Assembly: GCA_027924585.1 (NCBI GenBank)
Contig: BSBM01000261.1
Span: 1,845,501 to 1,909,500, forward strand
Length of the DNA stretch: 64,000 nt
Source of the DNA: Larix kaempferi
Lineage: Eukaryota > Streptophyta > Pinopsida > Pinales > Pinaceae
Reading direction: 5' to 3'
The translations under genes were made by a program, and so were the position numbers. The notes below the pieces were generated by a model. The model did no database searches and was not told the DNA's origin. It saw nothing but the letters and a program-made list of their open reading frames with translations. Of this stretch, positions 9,406 through 21,213 are shown piece by piece; the stretch's first letter is position 1; each line of letters begins with the position of its first letter.

Positions 9406-10980
9406 ATCAAGTAAAAGAATGGCAGCACCAATAATGTTGCAGATTGCCTCAGCCAACCACCGATTGTGGCAATAACCACCGTGCTCAATTCTTGTGGGCA
9501 CGAGATTTCTGATTGGCCGCTTCTCTACCAGAGCGATCCAAAATTCAGCCACACATACAAGAGGCTCTTGGAGGGATGCCAAGTTCCAAATTTTCACCTC
9601 CAGGATGCACTACTATGTCACATGGGACACCTTTATGTTCCTTTAAGCGAGCATGCCAAGATGATTTGGGAAGTGCACTACAGTCGGGTCGCTAGGCATT
9701 TCGGGGTCGAGAAAAAAGTGGCATTACTGCAGAAGTATTTCTATTGGCCGAACCTCCAACAGGACGTCGGGAAGTACATCTGATCCTGCACTGCCTGCGC
9801 CATTTCCAAACCGTCCTTCAAGAAGCAAGGCCTCTATACTCCGTTGCCTACTCCTAGTCGACCTTGGGAATCCATCTCCGTGGATTACATGTCGGGCCTT
9901 CCTTCTACTAAGCACGGCAATGACTGTGTCTTCGTGGATGTCGACAAATTCTCAAAGATGGCAATAATGGCGGCCTGCAAGAAGAATATCACAGCAAAAG
10001 CCACTGCTAAACTCTTCTTTGAACAAGTGTGGGTACACTTTGGGATCCCACAGTCTATCATCTCAGATCGAGACACCAGGTTCCTTAGTACATTTTGGTC
10101 CTGCCTATGGTCAATGCTAGACACCAAGCTCACAAAGTACACAGCTTTCCATCCCCAAATTGATGGCCAGACAGAGGTCATCAATAGGATGATTGCCCAA
10201 ATTTTGCACATGTACAACTCAAAGCATCCACGCACATGGGATGAGAGCCTCCCTTATGTACAACATAGCTATAACCGGGCCCTCCACAACTCAATTGACC
10301 ATAGCCCCTTTCAGGTGAGCTTGGGATTCCAACCACTATGTCCCATTGACGTAGCCATGCCATTTGCAGCTACTCAGACTAATTCGGCTCATGTCTAGTT
10401 TGAAGTTTCCAAGGCGAACAAATTCATTGAGCGCATTTAGCACATTCGCCAATAGGTTCATGACATATTGGACAGAGAAAATGATAAGTACAAGCAGCGA
10501 CATGATCAACATCGGGTGCAACAAAACTTCTAGGTGGGCAACAATGTGTGGCTACATTTTTTAGAAGGAACGCCTCACTGGACCCCACCGCAAGCTTCCC
10601 CCGCTCTGATATGGACCATACACCAGCACCAAGGATGTCGGGGACAATGCCTTCGAGCTCAGTATTCCACCATTCCTTGGTCTGCACCCAGTGTTCAATG
10701 TGGACTGCCTTCGACCCTACTTTCCATTTCTACTAGACACATAAGACATGGCAGAACAACTCACACCAACAGAGTTAAACCCAAACTGCATGGAGCAAGC
10801 CACAACTGATTGGATTATGGACACATAGATCAAGAATACCCACCAACAAAAGATCCAGCTGTATCGAGTTGTCAAAGCAGGCCAACTCCTTCACCAGGGA
10901 AAGTGGCTCACTAGGGACAATGTTCAGCAGAAGTTTCCTCCTCTTATGGAGGGACTCAACGCAATGGGGACCATTGCTTC
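9406..10980 (+). pseudogene. Family A integrase, unit A1
   Basis: The zinc-binding N-terminal region (HYSRVARH, then CTAC) lies at about 9670-9800. The catalytic core at 9844-10398 keeps all three acidic residues, in VDVDKFSK, SDRDTRF and GQTEVINRM. A GPY/F-type module follows near 10550-10730. The last 45 or so codons contain a block that in sister copies reads LYRVVKAG...KW...FPHL and resembles a divergent chromodomain. Stops at 9781, 10396, 10438 and others show it is dead. A polypurine tract (AAGGGGGGAGGAA, 10983-10995) follows directly. Confidence 0.88.
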
Positions 10981-10995
10981 CTAAGGGGGGAGGAA

Positions 10996-11620
10996 TGATC
11001 CAGGAGGAGATTGGTGGCCACCCGCCTATTCCACTTGGACCCCCAATATTGTTTCTTCAGTTTTTCAGTTTCCTTACTTGTAGCACAATTTACTATTTTT
11101 GGCATTTTTCGGGTCCTAAACTTTCGGAGTTGTTTTGAGGCCTTAAACGACATTTTTTCAGCATCTGATGCTCGGGAAAACATGAGTCCTTTCCGGACTT
11201 AATTCTTTCTCTTTATGGATTTGGTCCTTGACTAGATATTTTTAATGATGTATCATGTGCATTAAACGGAGGTAGTATGCCAAAGTTACGACCCCGGGAA
11301 ATTGATGTACCAAGTTACCCAACGGGGCCCATAGTCTGGCGTTTCACCTCCTAGGGTTAGGTTTTTGGATGTGTAGGGTTTTCCTTGTTTCTCAATAATA
11401 TATAGGCCTTCGAGCCTCATTGTAACAGAGAGTTCATAGGCATGTAGCTGCCACATCTCTTCTCAGAGATAAGCTACCATCACTCTAGCTAGTTTATTTC
11501 CATCCTGTATGTAAACAAGTTTCAGTTCTTTGATTAATGAAATGAAGTGTTATTTCCACTGCATCTTTGTTTTTATGGATATTTGTGTATTCCGTTGTGT
11601 TCCTGCATAAATCTAGATCA
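10996..11620 (+). repeat. Family A LTR, copy 2 (shared by A1 and A2)
   Basis: It is 625 bp, preceded by the A1 polypurine tract at 10983-10995 and followed by the A2 primer-binding site at 11622-11633 (CGGTATCAGAGC, first base changed). Its last bases read TAGATCA instead of CGGATCA. One LTR acts for both neighbours, the key sign of the tandem array. Confidence 0.92.
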
Positions 11621-11751
11621 GCGGTATCAGAGCAATCTACTCTTTCTCGATCCTTCTTTGCATGTCCCCAACGAGGGCAGGGTATAAGGAGTTAGGGCTC
11701 GATTTGGTTGAACCTTTGCAAGATTAGCCTTGCAAACCCCGACGACCACCC

Positions 11752-13320
11752 ATGGGGGATGAAAAGAAAGACGAGGGCGCAGAAGATCCTATCAAAATGT
11801 TGCTCGAGGAGGCCCTTGAAAAACAAAGGAATGCAATGATGGATAACTTCGCCCAGATCCTTCAACGACTTCCCACTGGCGGCGCATTTTCTTCTAGCAG
11901 CCACTCTGGAGGCACAACCCCTTTTAAGGTACAAGTAAACTTCGAAATTCCCATATTTGATGGCTGAATAGATGCAGACATCGTAGGTAGATGGTTGAAT
12001 CTATTTGAAGGATATTTCTCGATTCATGACTTTTCCGTCCGGGAAAAGATTACTTTTTCGCTACTCAAAGCTGCCCCCCATGTCAAGGACTGGTGGGAAA
12101 CCTACTGTGAGAGAAAGGACGAGGAGGAACCCTCTCTGTTCTCGGTCGTACCCACTTGGAATTCTTTCCGAGACACCATAAAGGAACAATATTATCCCGT
12201 GGAGAGCTATGAGGACAAGTACATACAATGGACTACGCTGCGGCAACAAAGAGATCAAGATGTGCATGAGCTGACGAATCTGTTCCATTCCCTGTGCACC
12301 AAGTTGGGTATCAAAGATTCAGAGAAACATTTGGTGCTGAAGTACCACAGTTGTCTGCATAGATATATTCAGGAGGAAATGGAGTTCCTTGATATCTCCT
12401 CGCTTGGTATGGCATACCGGTGTGCTGCCAAAATTGAGCAAAAATTCAAACAAACGAAGCGAGACTTTGGATCTACGAATCAGAAGCAAGCGAAAGGTGC
12501 CCCCAAACCGCAGAACCAAGGACAAAGCCAAGGCATGGCGACTCAAGACAACTTTCCAAAGACGCAAGCAAAGAGGAACACTGCGATGCCGAACAAGGAA
12601 GTGGGAAAGTGGTGTGAGTTCCATAAGAGTCCCACTCACAACACAAGTGAGTGTTGGGCCAAGCAGTCATTGGTGGCCGAGATAAAGGCTTCTGAATCAG
12701 ATGCATACTCTGACACTAAATCAGAACCCGAGAAGGGTAATGACAGAGGGAAGAATATTATCGATGCAGAGCCCAACACCACCGTTGCGACCACGAAGAT
12801 CCAAAAGGAAGAACCAGAAGATTCAGAGGAGGAGGAGCGCCTCTTCCACTCCCAGATTTGGGTAAAGGGTTCCCCGCTACAGTTCATTGTCAACAGTGGG
12901 AGACAAAAGAAACTCATTTCAGCAGAGGTCGTGAAGCGGTTGGGCTTGCCGACCACAACACATTTGCAGTCGTACACTATCGGGGGGCTTCACCAAGGAC
13001 GAGATATCCGCCTCAGCCAGAAGTGTTACCTTCACTACAACATCAAGCCCTTCACTGATGAGGTATTACGTGACATTGCACCTCTTGATGTTTGTGATGT
13101 ATTGTTAGGCCAACCATACTTATGGAAGCGACATGCTCTGTATGAGTCTCGGCCTCGCACTGTTATTATTACATTGAGAAATAAGTTGTACAGGATACCA
13201 TAGGTACCACCGCCTGTTGCTATCTCTTTGGTTACTGCAAAACAATGCAGTAAGCTCATTTCCAAAACCGCGAAATTTGTGTTCTTGATGATCCGCCATT
13301 AGGGTAAGAAGCAGATCGTG
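11752..13320 (+). pseudogene. Family A gag-protease, unit A2
   Basis: ATG at 11752 is the gag start shared with A3 and A4. A TGA at 11966 (CGA in A3) splits off the first 71 codons. An open frame from 11995 to 13203 then covers the gag core, the zinc knuckle CEFHKSPTHNTSEC and most of the protease. The protease active site reads FIVNSGR, with Asn in place of the catalytic Asp, so it would be inactive. Stops at 13201, 13303, 13336 and 13354 close the linker to RT. It is the longest gag-protease frame of the four units. Confidence 0.9.
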
Positions 13321-13362
13321 GCCACGACATCTAGATAGGGCTCCTCCGCCCGATAACAACAA

Positions 13363-14640
13363 ATGGACAAGGTCATGGCGCAATACCGGGATGTATTCAC
13401 CGCACCCACAGGGGTGCCTCTGCACTGTCAGGTCAAGCACCCCATCGATCTAACTCCAGGTACGTCACTTCGCACTGGACTGATCTATCGATGCTCTGTT
13501 TTGGAGAACGATGAAATCAAGAGGCAGATTCAGGAGCTGCTGCAGAAGGGTCACATCTGGCCAAGTTCATCACCCTGTGGGAGCCCGATTGTTTTGGTAC
13601 AGAAGAAGGATGGGACTTGGAGACTCTGTATTGACTATCGGGCGCTGAACAAGATCACTGTTTGGAATAGGTACCCGATCCCCCGGATTGATGACCTCCT
13701 AGACCAACTTAAAGGGGCAAAATATTTCAGAAAGATTGACTTAAAGTCTGGCTATCACCAGGTACCGATCGAACCGACCGATGTGTGGAGGGCCTTTTCG
13801 AATGACTGGTCATGCCTTTCGGGCTGACGAGTGTTCCCGCAACCTTCGTGAGTCTGATAGACGAAATCTTGCGGCCATTCACCAACTCATTTGTAGTAGT
13901 GTACTTGGATGACATCCTGATCTTCAACCAGACTTGGGAAGAGCACCTCCACCACATCCAATAGGTCCTCCAAACATTGCGGAAGCACAAGTTGTGTGCC
14001 AATTTGGACAAGTGCACTTTTAGCATGACCCAGGTTCAGTATCTGGGGTACATTATTGATGAGTGGGGGGTGCATGTGGATCCAACCAAGATCCAAGTCA
14101 TTCGGGATTGGCCAGCCCCAACCACTCTAATAGAGCTTCGCAGCTTTCTGGGTCTTGCTAATTTCTACTGCAGGTTCGTGTTGGGATTCTCTCATATCAT
14201 TTGGCCCTTGAGTCAAGTCACCAAGGTAGGAGCGAAAGAAAAATTCTTTTGGTCGGAAACTCAACAGAAGGCGTTCGTAGAGTTGAAACATCACCTATAT
14301 TGTGCCCCAGTGCTCACATTACCAGACTTGCAATAACCATTTGAGATTGAGACAGATGCCTCAGACTATGCTATTGGGGTAGTCCTTACTCAACAAGGGC
14401 ATCCATTGGCATATCATAGTGAGATACTGTCCGACACAGTCCGTAAATATCCCACTTATGACAAAGAGATGTATTCCATTGTATAGGCTTGCCAACAATG
14501 GAAGCATTACATTTTGGGGAAGGAAACGATCATCCACACAGACCACCGACCCCTGTAGTTCATACAGAACCAAGGGAAGTTGCAGAACGATCGCCATCAA
14601 AAGTGGTCCACATAGCTAAAACAGTTTCATTTGAACATCA
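13363..14640 (+). pseudogene. Family A RT and RNase H, unit A2
   Basis: RT begins in the 13363-13827 frame ([12 protein letters not shown] onwards). A 22-bp deletion near 13789, between two short GGA repeats, removes the residues equivalent to about KTAFKSK and shifts the frame. The YLDD motif is still present at 13902-13913, and RNase H blocks follow (ETDASDYAIG near 14350, YPTYDKEMYSIV near 14450). Stops are at about 13858, 13964, 14335, 14485 and 14557. Confidence 0.88.
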
Positions 14641-14843
14641 AGTACAAGAAGGGCAGCACCAATAATGTTGCAGACTGCCTCAGCCGACCACCGATCGTGG
14701 CAATAACCACCGTGCTCAATTCTTGTGGGCACGAAACTTCTGATTGGCCGCTTTTCAACTAGAACGATCCATAATTCAGCCAGACATACAAGAGGCTCTT
14801 GGAGGGCAGATAAGTTCCAAATTTTCACCTCCAGGATGCACTA
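14641..14843 (+). pseudogene. Family A integrase start, unit A2 (first of three pieces)
   Basis: This piece covers the RNase H/integrase linker up to the block QVPNFHLQDAL of the other copies. It ends in CACTA (14839-14843), the target duplication of element C, and resumes at 28363. Confidence 0.85.
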
Positions 14844-16506
14844 TGTTGGCTATAACTGACCCAGAGGTTTTCTATAAGACCCAGGTTCTTCGCAGTTTCC
14901 CTTTGACCAACAAAACCCCTTCGCACCGACCCTTTCAACAACAACCTGCGAGCAGTTTGAGGTCTCACCTGAGGTGTATCTATGGGGTACTACATAATCA
15001 GGTTTCCATAGTAAGTGACGAGTTGCGTGGACGGATGTACTGCGCAGCACAACATGGGGTAAGCGCTGCGAGGTGAGACTGCACAGCAATGGGCAGCGCT
15101 GCGGTCCGCACCACTAAGTTCTTCCGCTATGGGGCTTCTACTGAAACTGCGAATGATGTAGTTCAACTTTATACTCGATTACCTTGAAAATTCTTAAGGT
15201 TCTGAATTGAGTATCACTCATCCACTCATTCAACTACTCAACCGATTATCCATCTACTATTCGTTCATCCACTTGGTATGGTTATGATTTGAGCATATTC
15301 TAGTGATACCTATATAATTGTTATGCATTTGTGCTATTGCGCATAAGGAAGTACTTAAGTGATCTCTTAATACTTAAGAAACTAACTGACTCACTGCTCT
15401 CAAACATAAACTAAATGTTCACCATTCATCTATTCATGCAGAACTTAACATATCATCTCCATACTTCTTTTGATGGCAAATGCATACAACAGTTCTCTCA
15501 TAACAACATGCAAGGAAACATCTAGACATTCATTTACAGAAAACATAAATAAGCATTCATTCATAAAACATAATCGTACAACAAAATATTTAACGTGGTT
15601 CACTCCCCCGGATGGGAAGCTATGTCCACAAGAACGATTGGTAATATATATCTTTAAAAGGGACGGGGACAACGGTTCTTAGTTTTCACACTCAGCTGCA
15701 GACTCTCCTTCCTCTCAGACAGGTCTCTACGCACATAGCTGCAGATCCTTTACAATCTTCTCAACTCAAAAGAGATTTTACAATACAACATCTAGAACCC
15801 AAAAATGTAACAACAAAATGTAACCCATCCCATACAAAATTGTCTTCTTAAATAGACCATGCCCGAAGGTCATGTCTTTACAATGCAAAAGACCTAAACC
15901 CAACAACCCTTGGGTTTTACAAAACTGTGTCAGTTTCCCTAAACCGGCTTGTTGGCATTTGGTAACATTTGCTTCATCGTGGCAGTTCTCCCCGTCTTCA
16001 TTATGTCACTATCGGCCTTCCTGTCGCACGCGTGCCAATAGGTCAGTTTCACTGAACCGTTCATCTCTAACGGTCTTTCCCACTAGGCATGCCAAGCCAT
16101 CGCTTTCCCTGAGCTGTCATTTCCTTAACAAACTCGTGCATTGGCCGCCTTCCTGATTTGCTCGTTCTCGCCGCTCGACACTCCTGGAGCATCTTTCCAA
16201 AATTAGACCACTACTGGTCCATTCGGTACCTGTACCTGATCCTTGTCCAGCACTCTGCTTTGCTGGCTCCACGTGGCCTGACTAATTCGCAACACTGCTT
16301 CCTCGCAGCACTGGTCTTTGTGGTACTTCAAAAATTTGGATGTTGCTCACAACTTCACAGCATGGTCAAAACTTGGATGCTGCGCAAAACTTCACAGCAC
16401 GCTCAACACTTAGACAAAATTACATCTTTTTATGAGCTGCGCTCAGCTCAGCTTTTCCTGCTTATCAAAAGTGTTACCAAAACTTTGTCCCAACTTGGGC
16501 CCAACA
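14844..16506 (-). repeat. Family C LTR (3' LTR in element orientation)
   Basis: It is 1663 bp and matches 26699-28362 from end to end. It is rich in GCTGCG and CGCAGC words. On the minus strand its right border follows a short G-rich tract (16513-16507) that serves as polypurine tract. Confidence 0.92.
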
Positions 16507-16518
16507 TGCCCCTAACAC

Positions 16519-19348
16519 TTACATGTGGCTCGTCCCTGAGCCACTTGCTGTTTCGGTCGTCTCGCTCTGCTCCACAACTGGTGGAATTAATTTAGCTGCG
16601 AACTCGTTATATGTGTCGAACAACTGTTCCACTGTTTCTCTGGTATCTTGTTCAACTTGTTTTACTGTCTGAAGCAGTTCCTTCAGCTTGTCTTCTATCT
16701 GTTACGACACCCCCATGGCATCCTCCAGGAGTTGCTGCTACTGATTATCCATCTTAGTCTCTTTTTCTCTTAATGCCTGGACTTCCTTATTCAAGCCTGA
16801 TATCTCCTTATACCTTGGCAGCCTCTCCCTGGGTGGCAGAGCCTTGACCTCTGTGTCCAACTTTTCTAGCGCGGTCTGCTTTTCTTTTACTGCGGTATTC
16901 ACCTGTAGTATTCCTTGATCCTCTTCAAGGGTAGTGAATGCCTTTGAAACCTCTCCAGGAGATCTTGGCACTTACCCATCTCACTCGTTATGCTTTGCGC
17001 GGCGACACTCACTACTTGCTCTCTTAACTGTTGCTCGGTTAATGGCGTCTGCGTATTCAGTTTTTCCTTCAAGGATTCAAGCTCGACCTCATAGAGGATG
17101 TCCTTATCCTGCATCTCCATCTTCAAAGATCTCACCTTTTCTCTGATCCTCAGAACTGTGTCCATAGGATCATCTTGGAGTTCTAGACCTTCAATATCTT
17201 GGGAAACAGTAGATATGGTAGTCTCCAATTGTTTCTGGCGGTCCTGCTCATCACGTAGCTGGATTTTTGCGCGCAACTCGAGCTTCCTGTTTGCTGCGTG
17301 CAGCTCCTCTTGTGACTTCATTGACTCTACTGTTCTTTCATGCATCTAATCGACGATCTGCGTGTGCATAAAGTGTAAGCCAGGCAAAGGAATCTTGGCC
17401 AAGTCGAGCTCTACTCGCTCGACTCCCTTTGTGTCCAGGACGATCTATTATGTCATTGGTAATGAAATAGCCAATGGGTCCAAATGGACAACCCTGGTCT
17501 TAGAAGACAACGTTATTGCTAGATGCGGCGGTGTTTGCTGCGAGGTTTCTACCAACCTCCCTTCAGCTGTTGTGTCACGCGGCAAGGTTAGGCTCTTCTA
17601 GACATCGTCCATTTTCTTCATGAGACCTTGCAGTGCGAGCCTAGTCTTTTGTAGGTCATCCTGGATGACCTTGTCCTTCTTATCTTTTTCTGTCATTAGC
17701 TCCTACATTTGTTTTGAGACCTTTTCTGCTATCATCTCAAAGTCATCTTCGTTCAGCATTGTCTCAGATTGAGTCTTTGTGGCCTTCATCTTCTTCCGCG
17801 CCTTTGGCTTCTGTGAGGTCTCAGCCTCTTTTCGCTTTCCTGTTTCTTCAACAATTGGGCATGACAGTGGGATTGGCTCATCTTCTTCAGAGTCTGTCTC
17901 AACATCCATGACTTCAACACGGAATTCGATCGGCCAGTCCTTCATGAGGATGTCAATGTCCTCCTCATACATATGGTAGTTACCTGTGTACCATTCTGGC
18001 TTCCTCATTCTTGCTTTGGGTGAAATAAAGATACATCGCATGTTCACCATGAAATCAAGAACGCGAATGTACTTTGATGTTACCTGCTTTGTGATGCGGG
18101 CTGTATGGGTGATCACATCGCGCAGCTGAGTGTAATACTGATAGAAAACTTCAACTGTTGCGTGCTGTCGCTCTGCGTTGATGTTTTCCCAGAGGTTGGC
18201 ATAATGGAACCCTCTAGGATCGTTTCTTTCTGTAATGACACCCACATAGTCCTTTGGCTCCTTCCATCCAGAAAAGGCAATGAGGATGATCAGCCATGTA
18301 AAGTGGAACTTTCCGTCATTCTCATGGGTATCATTGAGTTCATCCAAGAACTCATTAAGAAGATACTGATACCAATTGAATTGGGTGCCTTCAGCTGCTG
18401 CGACACCGAGTAGTATTACGCCCGTAGGCAACTCCGGAGGCCTAGCTGTTCTGAGGATTTTTCCTGTGAGCAGCTGGGTGAAAAATCTTGTTGCTCTGTC
18501 TTCAATTTCTTCTTTGGGAAAACCTCTTTTCCCTTTCACCAATGCATGAGTTTTCTTCAACTTTTCGACCGCCTCTTTTTCCTTATTCTTCCCCTGGAAG
18601 AATTGCTTGGGATCCTTACCGCACTTGCTTAACCCTGTGATGCGGTGGATTAAATCAATGTTTACATCGACATTTATGTCAAGCCACAGATATACCTGGT
18701 GGATTCGCGCCATCAGCGTGCGAACCACCACATTCACTTCTGGTGATCCATCAAAATGTGGCAACCTTAACAAGTTCAACAGTCTTGACTGAACGACGGG
18801 TGTTAGCCAACTTTCAGCAACCAAGTTAAAAGTTCCCTTGGCATCCTTTTTCCAGCACATATACTAGTCAGGCTGGAACTATGGGTACTTAGGCGCGTGG
18901 GGCTCTTCCTTTTGCACGCCTAGGAGGTCAAAGTCTTCCCACTACAGTATGCGATCTTTCCGAGTAGGTTCTTGGAAACCTCTACATGTTTTGAAATCGG
19001 CGACAATGGGATTTCATATCTAGCATTCTTGGCCAATTTAAAGACTAGGGCATCCAACGCCCGTGGTGATATATACTCTGGTGTCAACTTCAAGGGTTCC
19101 TTCTGAAAGACCGACGATCTCGGTGCCGTCTAGCCCGTCTTTGGAGTCTTGCTTCATGGTCCAGTTATGTCTTTCCCTTTGTCCTGCATGATTGGATTAT
19201 GGCGAGATGATCTTCTAGACGATTGACCGGGTTCGAGTATAGTCTTCTTGGCAGGGGTTTTCATTAAATCTGTAATTCCCCCGTGCTGAAAGATTCAGAT
19301 TGCTTCTTGAAGTGTAAGCTCTTCTTCTCTATCTCGTGATTTGGACAT
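16519..19348 (-). pseudogene. Family C accessory gene: mobile-domain-like region plus coiled coil
   Basis: This is one long reading frame of about 940 codons between integrase and 3' LTR, same strand as pol. Start ATG is at 19348-19346 (MSKSRDREEE) and stop TAA at 16521-16519, only 12 bases before the LTR. The N-terminal 100 residues are basic and Ser/Pro-rich. A region at 18860-17960 contains HRITGLSKCG and GTQFNWYQYLL, blocks shared with the antisense gene of B2 (39413-40730). It is therefore taken as a plant-mobile-domain-like (PF10536-type) region. A KAEA/KKMK basic stretch follows near 17790, then a long Glu/Lys/Gln-rich coiled coil (17345-16600). No signal peptide or membrane segment is seen, so it is not a classical envelope gene. 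Frame changes between 19348 and 18860 and near 16945, and stops such as 17705-17703, show decay. A TATA box lies upstream at 19461-19470. Confidence 0.72.
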
Positions 19349-19460
19349 TCACTGGAAAGAGTAGGCAACTGTTTTTGATATATGACTAAGGATTGCTAAC
19401 ACAGGAGCGAACGCATGAAAATTCTAAGTGTTTGGTAATGCCCGCGAGTCCTTATGCGGC

Positions 19461-19470
19461 GTTATTTATA
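19461..19470 (-). promoter_or_regulatory. TATA box upstream of family C accessory gene
   Basis: On the minus strand TATAAATAAC lies 113 bases before the ATG of the accessory gene and about 460 bases after the integrase stop. It is a near-consensus plant TATA box within a GC-richer context, suggesting a separate promoter. No transcription data are available. Confidence 0.45.
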
Positions 19471-19926
19471 GGCGCAGCTGGTCCTTCCTGCGCCTTCCAA
19501 TGGCTAGATGGGAATTTAATGTAGTGTCCACTAGCGAATTTCAGAGAATCCTTCAGTCCCTTCCGTCGTCAGCGTATTCAGAACGACTATCTTTTCGTTA
19601 AATGCTGAAGCGGTTCATTGCAACGGTCATGTAACGACTATTTTTCTCAAAAGTTTTGTAATGGCTATTTTTTTGAGTCTTGCGCTGAGCTGCACGGCAA
19701 GCCATCTGCGATCCTGCGTAGTTACTTCGCAGTGCCAAAATTTTTCAACTGCGTGGTTTCAATTTTTTTCTTCTTTTTCTTGCGCAGCTTCAACAGTGCT
19801 GCGCTATGCATACATTGCCCTTCTTATCATACCTTGTTCTTCTTATCATACATGTACAACCTTCTTTACATTTCTAGTGTCCAATTTCAACTGTACTTGA
19901 CACTTAGAAATTTCTTCCTCTGCTTG

Positions 19927-21123
19927 TTACTCAGGATTCTGCGAAGCAGGACTATCGTGATACAACTTTAGTCTGCTTCCATTTATCAAAGTTGGTAGGG
20001 TATCGCCAGCTAAATTGACTAATTGGACTACACCAGTGTTAGTGACATGTATCACAGTATATGGGCCAAGCCAATGCATCTTAAATTTACCGGGAAACTT
20101 CATGAACTTGGTATCATACAGGAGGACTAGGTCACCTACCTGAAAGCACTTGCTCTTTATATGGTGATCATGCCATGCTTTCTCATGGTCTTTCTGAACT
20201 TGCTGGTGGAAGCTGGCAATGAAATGATCTTCCTCCAACCCAATGAGGTGTAGCAACCTTTCTTCTAATGCTACGCGGTCTGCCATCCCTGTGAATACAA
20301 CGATCCGCAAACTAGGGCCAATATATTCCATTGGCATTATAGCTTCCTTCCCATAAGCCAACTGAAAAGGTGTATGTCCTGTCAATTTATTGCATGTAGT
20401 CCTGTATGACCATAACACAGAGGAGACGTGCAGATCCCAATCATCTCTATTTATGTTGTAGACCTTAGTGAGTGCATTATCTAGTATTTTATTGAAAGCC
20501 TCAACAGTGCCATTCGCCTTTGGATGATATGGAGTACTGCACTGATGACGAATGTGGAATTCCTCTGTAAGTGCCTCAATGGTCTTGTTCAAAAAGTGAG
20601 TACCTTGGTCACTCATCAAAATCTTTAGACAGCCAAATCTTGACAATATGTCTTCGAAAATGAATTGCACAGTAGTACTGGCACTGCAGTCCTTTACTGG
20701 CTTTGCTTCTGCCCATCTGGTGAGGTAATCATTAGCAGTAATAATATACCTTGCACCAGTTCTTTTTCCTGGTGGGTTTATAGGACCCACAAAATAAATT
20801 GCCCATTTCTCAAACGCCTACAAGGTTAACTGTGGGTTTAACGACATCTCATCTCTTTGTGAAGGTTTCCCTGTCCTCTGACAGACATCACAGTTCCTGC
20901 AGTGTTCTTTGGAATCTTTGTGGATCGTGGACCACCATAGCCCTGCGCGCAATATCTTCTGTGCGGTAGCCCTTCCTGCATAGTGACCTCCTGCGATCCC
21001 TAAATGCGCGTCTGCTAGAATAAATGGTTTCTTATGATCTAGTACGCATCTACGAAGGACTTCGTCTAGTCCGAGTTTGTATAATTGACCTGCAATTATA
21101 GTGAAGTCTGTGATGTGCACCAC
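19927..21123 (-). pseudogene. Family C integrase
   Basis: The zinc-binding region is in the 21123-20818 frame (AHLGIAGGH and CRNCDVC). A stop near 20818 and a short gap precede the catalytic core, which is open for 287 codons (20790-19927). The core keeps the acidic triad in NDYLTRW, SDQGTHF and GTVEAFN. The C-terminal part has a GPY/F-like block ([11 protein letters not shown]). No chromodomain is seen, as expected for the Tat/Athila side. The enzyme would insert the DNA copy into the chromosome. Confidence 0.9.
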
Positions 21124-21213
21124 TAGTTGCTTCTTCTGCTGGACAGATAATTCCTGCGGTGCCAGCCCCGTTGTCAGAAAATTAATGATATCCTTATAAT
21201 AATCATCGAAAAC

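Noticed and set aside
16525-16544. Hairpin GTGGCTC...GAGCCAC before the family C LTR
   Set aside because: It lies inside the coding end of the accessory gene; a 7-bp stem is expected by chance at this scale.
17714-17979. Hydrophobic plus-strand ORFs in element C
   Set aside because: They are shadows of the accessory gene on the minus strand, rich in Ser/Leu because the gene is rich in Glu/Lys.
16519-19348. Envelope gene of an endogenous plant retrovirus
   Set aside because: Position fits, but there is no signal peptide, membrane span or cleavage site; a long coiled coil and mobile-domain-like region are seen instead.
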